This document shows, piece after piece, positions 26,975-38,482 of a DNA stretch of 64,000 bases. Source of the stretch: Parus major (Eukaryota; Chordata; Aves; Passeriformes; Paridae); assembly GCF_001522545.3 (NCBI RefSeq), contig NC_031773.1, positions 25,679,685 through 25,743,684 on the forward strand, read 5' to 3'. The notes under the pieces are model-generated. The model was not told the origin of the DNA. It did not search any database and saw nothing but the letters and a program-made list of their open reading frames with translations. The translations under genes were made by a program, and so were the position numbers. How positions within the stretch are numbered: position 1 is the stretch's first letter; every line of letters begins with the position of its first letter.

Positions 26975-27822
26975 AGGTAAGAGACAGCCCTAGCAGAGGG
27001 AGTGTGTTCCTGGGTCTGATGGTCACAGTTGGAGGCTGCCTGAGTGTCAATGATCATGCATTGGTGGAATTTGTAGCCCTGAGGGGTATGGATCAGGTAT
27101 ACAGAACAGTTAAGCCCCTGAACTTTAGGAAAGCAAAATTCCAGCTCTTCAAGAAGACAGTCAATAGGATCCCCTGGGAGACTGGGACCTCTGGGACAAG
27201 GGAGCAAATCTGGCAGATATTTAAGAAAGTCTTCCACAGAGCACAAGAGGTAGAAATTCCCAGGAGCAAGAAGCTGGGCAAGGAAGGCAAAAGCCTGGCA
27301 TGGCTGAGTAGGGACCTGCTGGTCAAACCAAAGGCAAAGAAGCAAATCCACAGGCAGTGGGAACAAAGACAGGTAACCCAGGAAGAGCACAGAGGTGAAG
27401 GTCACTCATGCAAGGATAGGGTGAGGAAGGCCAAGGAGAAGCTGGAACTGAACAAGGCACACAAAGAATAACAGGAAGGGTTCCTATAGGTATGATAACC
27501 AGAAAAGGAAGGTCAAAGAAGGTGTAAACCCTCTAATAAACAACACTGATAAACTGGTAACAACAGATAATGAGAAAGCTGAGGTACTCAACAACTTTTT
27601 TGCCTCAGTCTTCAATAACAGCCTCTTTCCATGCTACTGGAGTGGATGGAAATGGGATGGAGACTGGAGAAGCAAAATCCCCCCTGCGTAAGAAAAGATC
27701 AGGTCCATGACCACCTGAAAAACCTGATTATCCATAAGTCTATGGGACCTTATGAGATGCATTCCAGAGTCCTGAGGGAATTGTCTGGTGTAGTTGCAAA
27801 GCCACGAAGGATTCTATGATGG
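26975..27822 (+). mobile_element. CR1 LINE fragment, ORF2 (end of endonuclease and linker to reverse transcriptase), decayed
   Basis: Translation of the plus strand gives segments typical of CR1 ORF2: a degenerate endonuclease C-terminal motif (NDHALVEF where CR1 has SDHEMVEF), then LNFRKAKFQLFK, IPWE, a basic stretch with AWLSRDLL, EKAEVLNNFFASVF, and finally HKSMGPYEMHSRVLRELSGVVAKP. The last matches the segment just before the reverse transcriptase domain. The first ~500 nt stay open as one 177-codon frame, but the later part needs frame changes and has stops, so this is a dead copy. It stops abruptly after VVAKP, where ATTCTATGAT follows, resembling the CR1 3' terminal octamer. Most of the reverse transcriptase and the 3' UTR are therefore missing. 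Confidence 0.88.
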
Positions 27823-27920
27823 TATGGAACAAAACCATACCTCAAAGAAATGAAATTTCATAATAATTGACAGTAAATGGAAGATTTTCTTGTTGATAAG
27901 TTTCATGCTTTTTTGGAAGA

Positions 27921-28050
27921 GAGGTTTGGTTGGCTGGTTAGAGCATGGTACTAGGATATGGGAAGGTCATGGGTTCAATTCCTGCTTGCAACATTCATTT
28001 GAGTTGGATTTGATGATCCTTGTGGGTCCTTTCCAATTGAATATTTTGTC
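27921..28050 (+). mobile_element. tRNA-Ile-derived SINE with CR1-like tail (TguSINE1-like)
   Basis: The head resembles tRNA-Ile: GGTTAGAGCATGGTACTA, then AAGGTCATGGGTTCAATTCC. Pol III promoter boxes are visible: an A box about 27931-27942 and an exact B box GGTTCAATTCC at 27972-27982. The tail (GAGTTGGATTTGATGATCC, TTGTGGGTCCTTTCCAA) is the CR1-like 3' module that lets CR1 machinery move such SINEs. This head-tail combination is the structure of TguSINE1 from songbirds and is the main reason I suggest a passerine. The anticodon region has decayed (CTAGGATATG where tRNA-Ile has CTAATAACG), so it is not a functional tRNA gene. Confidence 0.85.
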
Positions 28051-28834
28051 TCTGTAAATTGAATCTTTTTCTCATGTTCATGGATTTATTCAAAACTTTT
28101 TACATTTCAGAAAAATATATTCTAGTTATAGCTGGTTACTCATGTCTGTGTTGATAAAAAAAGAAGAAAACACTCATATATTTAGTTTCACCGTCTGCTG
28201 CTCTCCATTTATGCAAAATCATGCCATTTAGATATGTTGAAGAGCATCATAATGAAAATGGTAGAGCACAAGAAAAGACATGTGAGAAATTCCTAAGGAT
28301 TTTGTTCAAAAAAGTAGAGTAAATATATTTGAAAGAAAGTATAGCTACATGTTGGAAGAGTATGGAAATAGCTGTCTGCATTAGGAATATATTTTTAAAA
28401 TTTGGACATTTAAGAGGCCTGAACACCTACTGAAGTTGTGGCATCTCTTCAAGAACTCTTGGAATCACTTAAAAAAAAGTGAGAGGATATTCCTGTGTGA
28501 AACTTTGGAGTCATTTCAGTTAAAATTTTTTTTTGCTTCTCTGAACAGGTTACACTGAGTGTGTAGTCTCTGGGGATGAAGTTCCTCTGCAGAATGATTC
28601 AGGATGATGATGTCACCTATTCAGCCTTATGCTCGATACAGGGTCAATTATGGATCAGATCATATTGCTTATAATTATGTACCATATCTCTTCGACCTAT
28701 TCCTAAGATTTTTTTTTCCTCATAATTAATTATTTTTCCTATATCTAGTAAAGTCTCCTTCCCCCTAACTTCTGTTTTAGGTTGTTGTCGCTCATTTTCC
28801 TGCTGTGCGCCTCAGTAATGAGGCTGATTCTGTC

Positions 28835-29480
28835 TTCTCAGTAGCCACCTCTTAGATATGGGAAGGTTGCTACTTATTCTTCTCAAACCCTCTTTTTTCC
28901 CACGCTGAACATGCCCAGCTGCCTCAGAATTTCTTCTTAGGAGTAGAGATGTGGCTCTTGACATCTTGGGAACACCCTGCTAAGCTTGCTACAGTTGATC
29001 AATATCTCACATGGTGCTGGGCAAGCAAGGATCCAAAATTAGACACAGTATTACAGAGGTAGTCTAACAAGTGGTGGAGGAAGGGTCACTCTTTTGTTCA
29101 GTGTTCTATTAATTTCATGTTAATACAGCCCAGTGTCCTGTTTGCCATCTGTGCTTAGGAGCCTCAGGTCATTTTCAGCAGAGCTGCTGTCCAGTGAGGC
29201 AGTCACAAGTTGGTACTCATTTATGTGGTTGTCCACACTAGGTGCAGGACTTTACATGTGTCCTTGCTGAATTTCACATCAGCCTGTTGGCCTAATTTTC
29301 CAGCATTTTTAGCTTCCTCTAAAGAGCAGTCCTGTGGTTAAATGTATTGACAGCATTCTCCAAATTAGTATTGTCAGATTGATAAGGATTTAGTCTCCTC
29401 CTCCAGGTCATTAAGCAAGTTAAATCCCAGAGTAGAACCCTGAGGAACACCACTTGCAAGTGGTCTCAAACCAGTACAAA
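28835..29480 (-). mobile_element. Old, diverged CR1 LINE fragment (about 650 bp)
   Basis: In the right order for a reverse-complemented CR1 3' region are: a GGAAGGTTGCTA stretch; CTGAACATGCCCAGCTGCCT; a CAAAATTAGACACAGTATTAC segment equivalent to the usual CAAAACTGGACACAGTA; CAGTGTCCTGTTTGCCATC; a GGTGCAGGACTTTACATGTG segment; and CCTGAGGAACACCACTTG. Divergence from remembered consensus segments is much higher than for the other fragments, so this is an older insertion. It may begin earlier, near 28755, and may continue past 29480. Confidence 0.75.
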
Positions 29481-31889
29481 TCATTGACCTCTACCCCTTG
29501 GATCTGGAGTTATGTTGTCCAGACTGCCATGGGTAGTACTGTGTATTTGAGCACCTTTGTGTATACAATCTATGTGTGAGTGATATTAGTGTGCCTTTCT
29601 GTCAAACTAATAATGTCCAAATGCACTTGGACCTGAGCTAGAAAGCCCTTGAAGGGTTTGACAGCACTTCATGGACTTCCTAATTCAGATCTCTCCAAAT
29701 TGCAGAGAGTAAAGCTGTGGAGAGACAGCTTTACTTGTAGATATATCATCAGAGATTCAGCAGATCAGCTCTGTTTTAGATACAGACACCTAGTTGGCTC
29801 AGTCTCTCTTCCATGATTTCATTGATTTTTCGGTTAGTTTGCTAAGAGTTTTAAAATGGGTATTAAAAAATTATTAAAAAAGCCCCCTAGGTTTCTATTG
29901 CTGTATTCTGACTGAATCTTCTGCATTGGTCATTATTTTAGAATATAACTTAAATATATTAACTTGACTTTTATAACTTAATTTCAAACAGGATTATTCT
30001 TGTCATCCTTCTTTTCTCCTCTTAAATTATTTGATTTTTTTGGTTTAATTTGGTTTTTTTGATTTTTTTCCCTCTGCTCTTGGTCTTTCCTTTTATTTTT
30101 ATTCAAGCTTTTATTCTATGTAACAATGATTGGCTTCTTTTTGGCAGAATACATTTGCTTTCAGCATCGTTTAAAACAAACTCCTTTCAGTGTCTTTCAT
30201 TGTTACCTTTAAATGGATTTTGTAGTTAATCCTTCAGAATTAATTATTTTTAAAGAACTTTGAGGCTTCTGAAAAACAATATTTGATATTTCTTTGGCTC
30301 TGGTAATATTTAGAAAAATCACAAACCTTAATTGGTTATTAGTGGCAGTATAATTGATACTGTTAAGCAGCTCATGGACCTTGAGCTCTCTCTTTAATTA
30401 GAGGCAGTACTGTCTCCTTCCCTCTGAGATTTCCTTATGAAAGTATTTTGCTTAATAACACAGGGTTATCAGCTTTCAATTGTCTTCTGAATGAAACCTC
30501 CCAAATGAGACAGCCTGTCACTGCCTTCTGCATGTTAGCCAGAATTTCCCAACATGACCTTTGTCATTGCTTAGGCCCTTTTTTTCACTTTTTAATAATA
30601 CGATTAATATTGTAATTTTTTCCTTGACACATGATCATAAGTATGGAAATTGTAGTTTGTCTCCTTAGCATTATTTCAAAATAATCTGAAGTATTTTTGA
30701 AAAGAAAACAAGAACATGAACAACAGCAAAGAAATTTTTAAAAAAAGTAAACCTTTTTTCTGTACTAAGTATCTTTAGCAAAATCAAAGCACATAGGGAT
30801 GCTGTCTTCTTTTTCTTCCTCATTTTTGTTAAGTCTTGTCCTAATTTGAAACTTTATATATAGATTTTGTGATATCTTCAAGCTCACTTGTTTTTCTTGA
30901 GTCTTCATCATTAATTTTTCTAAACTTCTGATAATACTGTCACTTCTTGTTTAAAATTTGCTTGACTACTGACAAGTCTATTGCTATGTTTTATTTCTGT
31001 GTTTCCAGGACGTGCTGTTAGATACAGTGCCTTCACTTGTTCCTTTTCTTTCTTATACCTTTTGTCTATGCTATTTTTCTCCTTCACTGTCTTTAAACCT
31101 ACTTGTAGCACCTCTGCTCATTCAACTTATTTTTTCTCTTATTTATTGATTTGATCATGTTGCAGACTTGTTGTTTTAGCAGTTTTGGCCCCTTTGGCCA
31201 CATTTTTACTGCTCTTTTCAGGTCCATTCTAAAGTATTTGTTCCATCTTATGTTACAATTGATTTTTACCATTCACTTATCTCCCTTTGACTATCTAAAG
31301 TTTCTCATTTTTCCTCAGTTTTACCTGTAATACTTACATGGTCTGCACTTTATTTGTTAACAACATATGAAAGTTTCTAGTCTACCATTTTTTGTTTTAA
31401 GTATTTTTTTCTTTCTTATATTTTGTCAATTTTCTGAGTATTTCTGAGAAAGTTTTCATGCACTTGTTTAAGACAAACTTCTACTGACCGTTAGGTCATC
31501 AGATTATACATAAAGTTTGTCATTTTAATGTAAGTGCTCTAGCAAGAAGCATTTAGATTATTTATACACAACCAGTGTGGTGGAATATAAATTTTGGCAA
31601 GAGAAAAGTAGAGTTCTTTGCTAGAATGATAAAAAAGAAATGCTGAAGAACAGAGAATTTTCATGTATAAGATAACTGAAGCAAAAAAAAATTCAAAAGG
31701 AAGAACTGAAGCCTAAGAAATTCTGTAGGATGATAATTTATAGTTAGAGATGAATAGCAAGAGCAGACTATAGAAAACCTTTTAGGTCAGGAGGAATAAG
31801 AATCCAAGGTAAACCTATATTGTTTCTAGTATCTTAAAAAGTAATTTAGAATATACTGTATGGCATATTATTTTGTTTGTAGATAGATA

Positions 31890-31911
31890 ATATCTAGAAC
31901 ATATCTAGAAC
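31890..31911. repeat. 11-bp tandem duplication
   Basis: ATATCTAGAAC twice in tandem, followed by the partial copy ATATAGAA. Confidence 0.85.
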
Positions 31912-32878
31912 ATATAGAAAATTTTTTTCCTGGTGTTTAATTTTCTTCACTATCCAGAATTTCTTTGACGGATATTGAATTATTTAATCCTGAAACAGAT
32001 GCTCTCCACAAAATATTCTATTCTAAGCATTTTAAATAAATAATGTTGTTCTTTTCCCATTTTGTTTGAATTAAAAATATATGCAATGTTTTCAATTAAA
32101 TGAATGATGTATATTGCATTTCTACTGTCTTTAGTAGAGCTGTGCAGATGAAAATTCTCGAGGGTTCTCAGTCAGGTGGATAGGTTCATCTGGCTGGGCT
32201 TTTGGTCATCCAGGGGCATACTTTGTAATGTCCAAACCACCTTAGCAGGTTGGAGACTAGTATCCATTAAATTCAGTAGAAATTACACTCATAAATGGTT
32301 TCACTATATGAGGAAGTACTGGTGGGCAGTTGTCTGCCTCTCAGTGTGGTAGAGAAGCAATTTGCAACCCTTTGATAATGTATTTCTGTTTTTTTTGTTC
32401 TAAACCTTTAGTTAATTGCAGAGGTGTTTAATCCTTGGTGTATGTGCTTTGGTGTGATGTGTTTATTGGATATGCTCATAAATCGTTTTATGCTTTTGAA
32501 AGGCTGGATGAATAATAAGATTATTCTCTTTCTGTTTTCTTTTTTTAATAATCCAGATATGGCAAAAGCTACAAATACTCTACCTGTAGTGGACATCCAA
32601 CATTTTAGTGAGCTTTCCTAAGAAAGGAAGGGGAAGAAAAGGAGCTTTAGTTAGCATAATGCTATTAAAGCAGAGCTGACTGCTGAAGTAGATTGAGGAA
32701 GAGACTGCAGAGTTTTCAGAGTTACAATTTTCCTCTGGCTACACTTGAAATTTGCCTTCAAATCCATAGAGCAATTTAGCTTTCTTTTGCTGTTGTTGTT
32801 TTTGTTTTTTTCTCCCATTATCATTGTCATTGATAATTACAAAATGATAACAAATACCATAGAGAGGAAGACGAGGAG

Positions 32879-32934
32879 TACTCTAGAAGTAGTCTAGGAA
32901 GTAGGATACTCTGGAAGTAGTCTGGTTCATAGGA
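32879..32934. repeat. Diverged tandem duplication, 28-bp unit
   Basis: Two directly adjacent 28-bp units, 32879-32906 and 32907-32934, both start TACTCT and end TAGGA and match at 22 of 28 positions. They lie in a purine-rich stretch. Confidence 0.85.
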
Positions 32935-33779
32935 GGCTGGGAAAAAGATGAAGTATTAATGAAGTAGAAAACAGTTAAAAAGGAGGGCTGTAATGATGTA
33001 ATTTTGTGTAAGAGCAAACAGGAGATGATTGCTGAGTGAAGGAATGAAATGTGAAGGGTACGAGCGAGGTTGAATTTCTTGGAAGGGAGAAAAGGAAGTA
33101 ATTTTTAATTGGACTTCAACAGCCTGAAAGGCAGCAAGGTGAATTGGACATGATATATTTGTAAGTGTTGTGACATTGGTCTGTACTATTGTGAACTTGT
33201 CAAACAAAAAGTCTGGAAGTCCTGGGGACACAGTTCATCCTAGCTTGAGTAAAGAAATCTTTTTACATTTCTGTAGAATAAATGGAATTGGGATAGTGGT
33301 GTGCATGTGCTATATATTTTAGGTGTTGATGGTTTAAATTGTGCAAGCAAGTATTTTAGGATAAAGCATTATTTAATATTTTGGAATACATTGTGTAACA
33401 CATGAATATTCAGTATTGCGCTTAGTTTGCTAAAAATGGGCATGCACTTATCATGAATACCTTCAGAGCATTTATGAAATAAATTATGTAAGACTTTAAC
33501 ATCCCATTTTATATTAATTGCTAAGGCAAGATTAATCTAAGAGACTATAATTGATATTAAAAATTTAACGTAATCCTTTTATTAGCTGGTAAATAAAGAA
33601 AAACATAGCTGATTACTTCTAATTGAATGATGTTTGATGCTTTACTATAGTGAGACTAACTCTAAATGGTTGAGGTTTTTTATTTGGCATAGCTGTTGGG
33701 CATTCTGCATTTAATTAAAAGTGATAATTCTGCCTCTATTTGTAGCCCCTTTATATTCCATTTAAATGTTGGAATATTT

Positions 33780-33809
33780 AGAAATAGATGATTTTCATCA
33801 TCTATTTCT
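33780..33809. repeat. Perfect hairpin, 13-bp stem and 4-nt loop
   Basis: AGAAATAGATGAT (33780-33792) is exactly complementary to ATCATCTATTTCT (33797-33809), with loop TTTC. The stem is too short for a microRNA precursor, and there is no T-run typical of a terminator. Confidence 0.95.
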
Positions 33810-36800
33810 GTGTCCTATGAAATCATTCCACCATTATGTCAAAAGTGTGTTTTAGCTGTCTTTAGAGGACTTCAGAAAATAATCCACTTTCTCTCATGAT
33901 ATATTCAGCTGTATGTTAAGTTTAGCTGACATTCATGCTAGAGACAAAACAAAAAAGAAGTTATAAATATTAACAGCACAAAGTAAAATTTCATACAAAA
34001 AAATAAGAATGTATTACAAGATTCTGACATTAAAAATTATTCCTAACAGCCATCTCAAGGAATCTGACTTGTTTTCACATGCTAAATGACAAAACTGCAA
34101 ACTCTTTGACCTTAAAGTCTAGTATATGAATGCTGAAAAGTGTTCTTTATGGAATCTAGGTCTGGACTAGAAGAAATGTGTATAGATGAAGACACCAGCA
34201 CTGAATTTGATGTACTTTTGTGATTCACAAAGCATTATGGCTATTTGGAGCACAGTGTGAAATTGTCATCAACATGGATAACGAACAATAGCTACGTAAG
34301 GGTGAGGCAGATGGGGTTGTTTTCCACTTATCTAAACTGTAATGTTAAAAATAACATCAGCTATTTTAGGATCAGGAATAGGCCATCTGCCCAAATTGTG
34401 TGTCCTTCCAGCTTTATCTAACTCCCATATTATTATTTTCATCTGAATGTTGTTGCATTATTTCCGCTTTGTTTCCTTGACAGAGGCTTTGTATCATTAC
34501 CTGATCAGCTTCACAACTAGGTTTTTCTCTAAGAATGCCAGGTCTTTCTTTAATAATCGTATTTCTCTATTCAAATATTTTGCCTCCGATATTATATTTC
34601 ATTGATAATTTTTTTAATAAGTCAGACAACATCAGTCCTTACTGGAAGTGCTGGAAATGATTTGTCAGTCTGGCAACAATAGTAGCAAGAAATGATCAAA
34701 GAACCCACAGGGAGTATGGAAGGGAACAGAATTTGCATCAAGGCAAAGAAAAGGCCTTTGGGAAAAAGGGTCTAAAAATAATTGAAGCTGAGACACAGAA
34801 AGATAAGCAAATGAGAGACATTTGTAAAAAGCATTTTTTAGCTGAAAGAGGAATTTAATTTCTTGTTTTCAGCTTTGTCCGAAGGAAGGAATGACTTAAT
34901 AAAAGATTTAGTTGCTTTGAAGGTACTTCAATGTATCTGGAGCTTTATATCTCTCTGAGAATACTGTAGTTGAGTAGGTAAATGTACAACACATTTATTT
35001 AAAGTTTTTCTTGATTGTTCAAAGTCTTTTAAACATGATGTCCAGTTGGCTTAACCTTCTATCTTTTTTGGTCACCTCAGGTGTAAAAATGAAATACTAC
35101 TTAGTGTAACCAGAAAAATAACATAACCATAGTCAGTCTCACACCATAGGGTCCGTTTTCATTATTCATTACTAGCTTTACTGTTTGCCTATGCTATTTA
35201 CAAAGGTTGCTTACACATTTTGTCTCAGAATACTGAAGTGCAGCTAATCACAGACAGAATATAGTCTGGTTCTTCATTTTCACACTGCTCTATAATGGGA
35301 ATGTTGAAGAGGACTCAACTCCTTTAGAATTTTTATTGAAGGAGAAGTGAATAGCTCAAGTCTCAGTTTCAAAGCACAGTTCTGACTAGATAGGTTATGA
35401 TTGTGTATTTTAACATTCTAATCCTGCAAGGCTTGTCAAGTTTCAGTATTGTATTTATCCATATAAATGAGTAATTGCAATTCTCTTGTAGAATATCTAA
35501 CTTCTGTAGTTGTCACATGTGGAAATGAAGTTTGGTGGATTTTTTTCTTTAATTTTCCCAAATTTTGTCGTCTAGCTTAATTTTTGTTCTCTGTCATGAT
35601 TTCATGTTTACTGAATGTTTAGATTATCTTTCTCTTGCTTTGGTAATCCTTCTCTTTTTTTGTTGTAGTTTAGCATTTTCCCTGAGTATCTATGTAGTCT
35701 TTTCCTGCAAAAATTGGTTCCAATTATTTCCAATGATATTAAAGGAAAAGCTATTCAAATTATACATTTGGTATATCAATCAAGTGACCTACGAAAACAC
35801 CAGGTTTGGAAGGTCAACCTGTATTCCAGAAAGATGTGGGTTTTTTTTTTTCCTACCTAGCAGGCAATACCATGAATTTTTTACTCTGGTTATCTTTCTA
35901 GTCATATGGTTTCTGACTTCTGTAAAAGCTGCATGCTATTTTTAATATTTTTCCAAGTATGTTTTTTAATCTTTAGCATGAGGTGAACTTTTTGTCTCTT
36001 TTTGGCTCTTTTGGGTTTTGTTCAGTGGCTGTCTCCTCTATTCCATTTAGCTATGTCCTTCAAAATGTCTTCTGAAGTTTTAATAATGAACTTTTCATAC
36101 TTACTGTATACTTTTTTCCAAAATTTCTTATCTTGTCAGTGCTACACATCCTTTCTATTCAGTTCAATAAGAATTATTTTCTTATATCTGACAGAGTGTT
36201 GCTTTTCAATTTTTTTTCTCACAGCTCTTCTAGAATTGTCTGATATGTGAACTTATTTTCTGTACTATATAGCAACCTTTTTCAAAAATGTCTCTTCTGG
36301 CTTCAGATAAAAAAGAATATCTTATAAGATTATTGTTGATCATTGTGTTTTACTGGCCAGTACAAGATTATGGGAAGAATCTCAATTTCTATTTTAAGTT
36401 ATCTTGAGGTCACTACTTCAGGCTACACAAGCAGAATGAGTTTTATTAGAGAATTTTGGAAATGGAAATTTCCTTATAGGATATAAATCAACATATTTTT
36501 TCTCCAATCTCTTATCTAGGTTTTATGGGTACTTTTTGGAGTTATGATTTCACAGCATTTTAGCTAAACTAGAAACTGAAATGTTCCTATATAAGATGGC
36601 ATTTGACTGTGCTAGCTGATGAAATAGTGCAATTTATTTTTTTAAATGGCAGCAAATTTTTTAACAAAAATTAAATGTTTAATCTTTTTATGAATAAAAC
36701 ATTATCTTTCAGTCGAGTACATGATGGAAAAAGTAATATAAATTAATTAAAAAGTTTATTTTCAGTACTGTATTTTGGGTATTTCCTAGCCAGATATTTC

Positions 36801-36930
36801 AAATATTTATGTTTGCCTTCTCTCTTTCATTAGTGGTACATTTCAGAATGAGGTTTGCTATCAAATGCCAAAGAAAAGTTAATCTATTTCTACTCTTTTC
36901 TGATTTGAATAGTCAGTGAATAGTGCTTTT

Positions 36931-36954
36931 AATGCTTTAATGCATTAAAGCATT
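36931..36954. repeat. Perfect 24-bp palindrome
   Basis: The half-site AATGCTTTAATG is followed immediately by its reverse complement, with no spacer. A further TTAATGCATT copy follows directly on the right, so the site is part of a small cluster of ATGCATT/TTAATGC units. Confidence 0.95.
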
Positions 36955-37922
36955 TTAATGCATTCCTGAGAGAAAACTATGAAATAAATGGAAACACAGA
37001 TGTGTAACAATACTTTTCTGTTTCTGAGGAAACTAAATATAATTCCTTATCAGTTTCTACCTCTATTAAAGAGAGTAAACATCCCAATTAATGAAATACA
37101 TAAAAATTTTAGCCCTATGCTTTGTGGATTATCAAATATAGCACAACTAAATTTTTTATGATTTTTAAGAGATTCTACTTTGCTGAAAAAATTGGTGTTA
37201 TTTTTTTTGTTTTTGGTATATTTGTGCAAAAATGCAAGTTAATGTGTATTATGCTATTAAAGCTACAAGGTGGATTTATTACTTCCTAATGACTTCAGGC
37301 TTATGTAGGATATCTGTAGAAGGAACAGCTGTCCACTTTTATATACAGCAACACAAGAATTCCACTGCTCATGTGCTGGTTCTGTGGGGATTTTGATGTG
37401 AAAGATGTCTTTGGTCATGGAAAATGACTAATATCATGGAGATGTTTCTGTGTAGAGGTTCAAGATGTTATGTTTATATGGATGGTGGTTCACAGTTCTG
37501 CCATGGAAAGCATTGCCATGTATTCCAGAAGACACTATTTTTGTCTAGTAATAAAATGATGTAATACAGATATAATGAAATAAAGATCTGCAGGCTCACA
37601 TGTTGCTAAGAGAACAGAAGTATTTCACACAGATATATAAAAGTGTATAAAATAAAATAAAATCAAAGAACTATTCATTAACCAATATCCATGCTGAAAT
37701 CTAATTAAAGTGGGCTTAAGTGGCCTCATCTTCAGCATCCTTTTTGCCTTTATAATGTTCTTAAAGTAAATAAAATTTGATATAAAAACTACCACTAAAC
37801 TTACATTTCTGTTAGAAACATTATACAAGCTAAAATCAGCAAAAAATACCCTTTATGCTCAGATTAGCATTTTAATAGGAGAATATGCAGAAAGATACTT
37901 ATCAGACTTCGGAATGTGTTTG

Positions 37923-38482
37923 TTTATTGTCAGACAAGAACTCCCAGAATGGTGGTGTGTTTTCTTTAGAAACAAACAAGACAAAAAGTATTTTGATTTT
38001 AATCAAAAATGTATTTTCTCATAAAAAAAAATTCACATACTCACTGTGTCTACTCTACAGAATTTGTCCATTTCATTACACCATATGTCAATCCTAGTAT
38101 ATCTGTTCACTGCAAAAACTCGTGGCTATTTTGTGTAATACAGCACAGGAGGAGGTATTGCTCAGTTCCACTACTTTTATATCATAATTTAAAAAAAAAT
38201 ACAGAAAATGTTCTTGGCTACTTCCACTGTATTCCAGACTTAAAAGTCTCATGAAAGTTCTAGAATATGAAGTTAATTTTATTTGGTTGGTAGAATACCC
38301 TTAGAAGCCAGTTAATTAAAATTCTTCTCTTATACTGAGTCATATATATTCCATTTGTTGGCAGCAACAAAGTCCAGGCATCTAGTTCCTAAGAGAAATA
38401 TTCTTTTCTTGTTGCCTTTTTATTCAGCACAAATACAGTCATGTGCTTTTTATTTCAGAAGTTAGGTGATATACTGACATAT
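37923..38482 (-). other. LRRN3: LRRN3 3' UTR region with several candidate polyadenylation signals
   Basis: Downstream of the TAA stop, read on the minus strand, canonical AATAAA hexamers occur at 38454-38449, 38424-38419, 38283-38278 and 37928-37923. None is followed by an obvious GU-rich element, so the real cleavage site cannot be chosen from sequence. The true 3' end may lie further downstream, below 37923. The plus-strand reading frames in this stretch look incidental. Confidence 0.4.

Larger units (their letters stand above)
29481..37922. other. Noncoding, locally T-rich DNA downstream of LRRN3
   Basis: T-rich stretches occur near 30000-31450 and 35500-36300. Only small repeats are listed inside this interval, and no CR1 or SINE fragment was recognised. 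The T-rich strand yields hydrophobic-looking reading frames, which I treat as composition artefacts. An extended LRRN3 3' UTR could reach into the right-hand end. Confidence 0.55.

Noticed and set aside
26965..27405. Antisense reading frame of 146 codons over the CR1 ORF2 fragment
   Set aside because: Shadow of the CR1 coding sequence on the other strand.
27921..27995. tRNA-Ile gene
   Set aside because: The B box is intact but the anticodon arm and acceptor pairing are lost and a CR1-like tail follows, so it is a SINE head.
33780..33809. microRNA precursor or terminator
   Set aside because: A 13-bp stem with a 4-nt loop is too short for a microRNA, and bacterial-type terminators do not apply here.
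35565..35945. 126-codon hydrophobic reading frame resembling a membrane protein
   Set aside because: T-rich DNA always yields Phe/Leu/Ile-rich frames; no family features.
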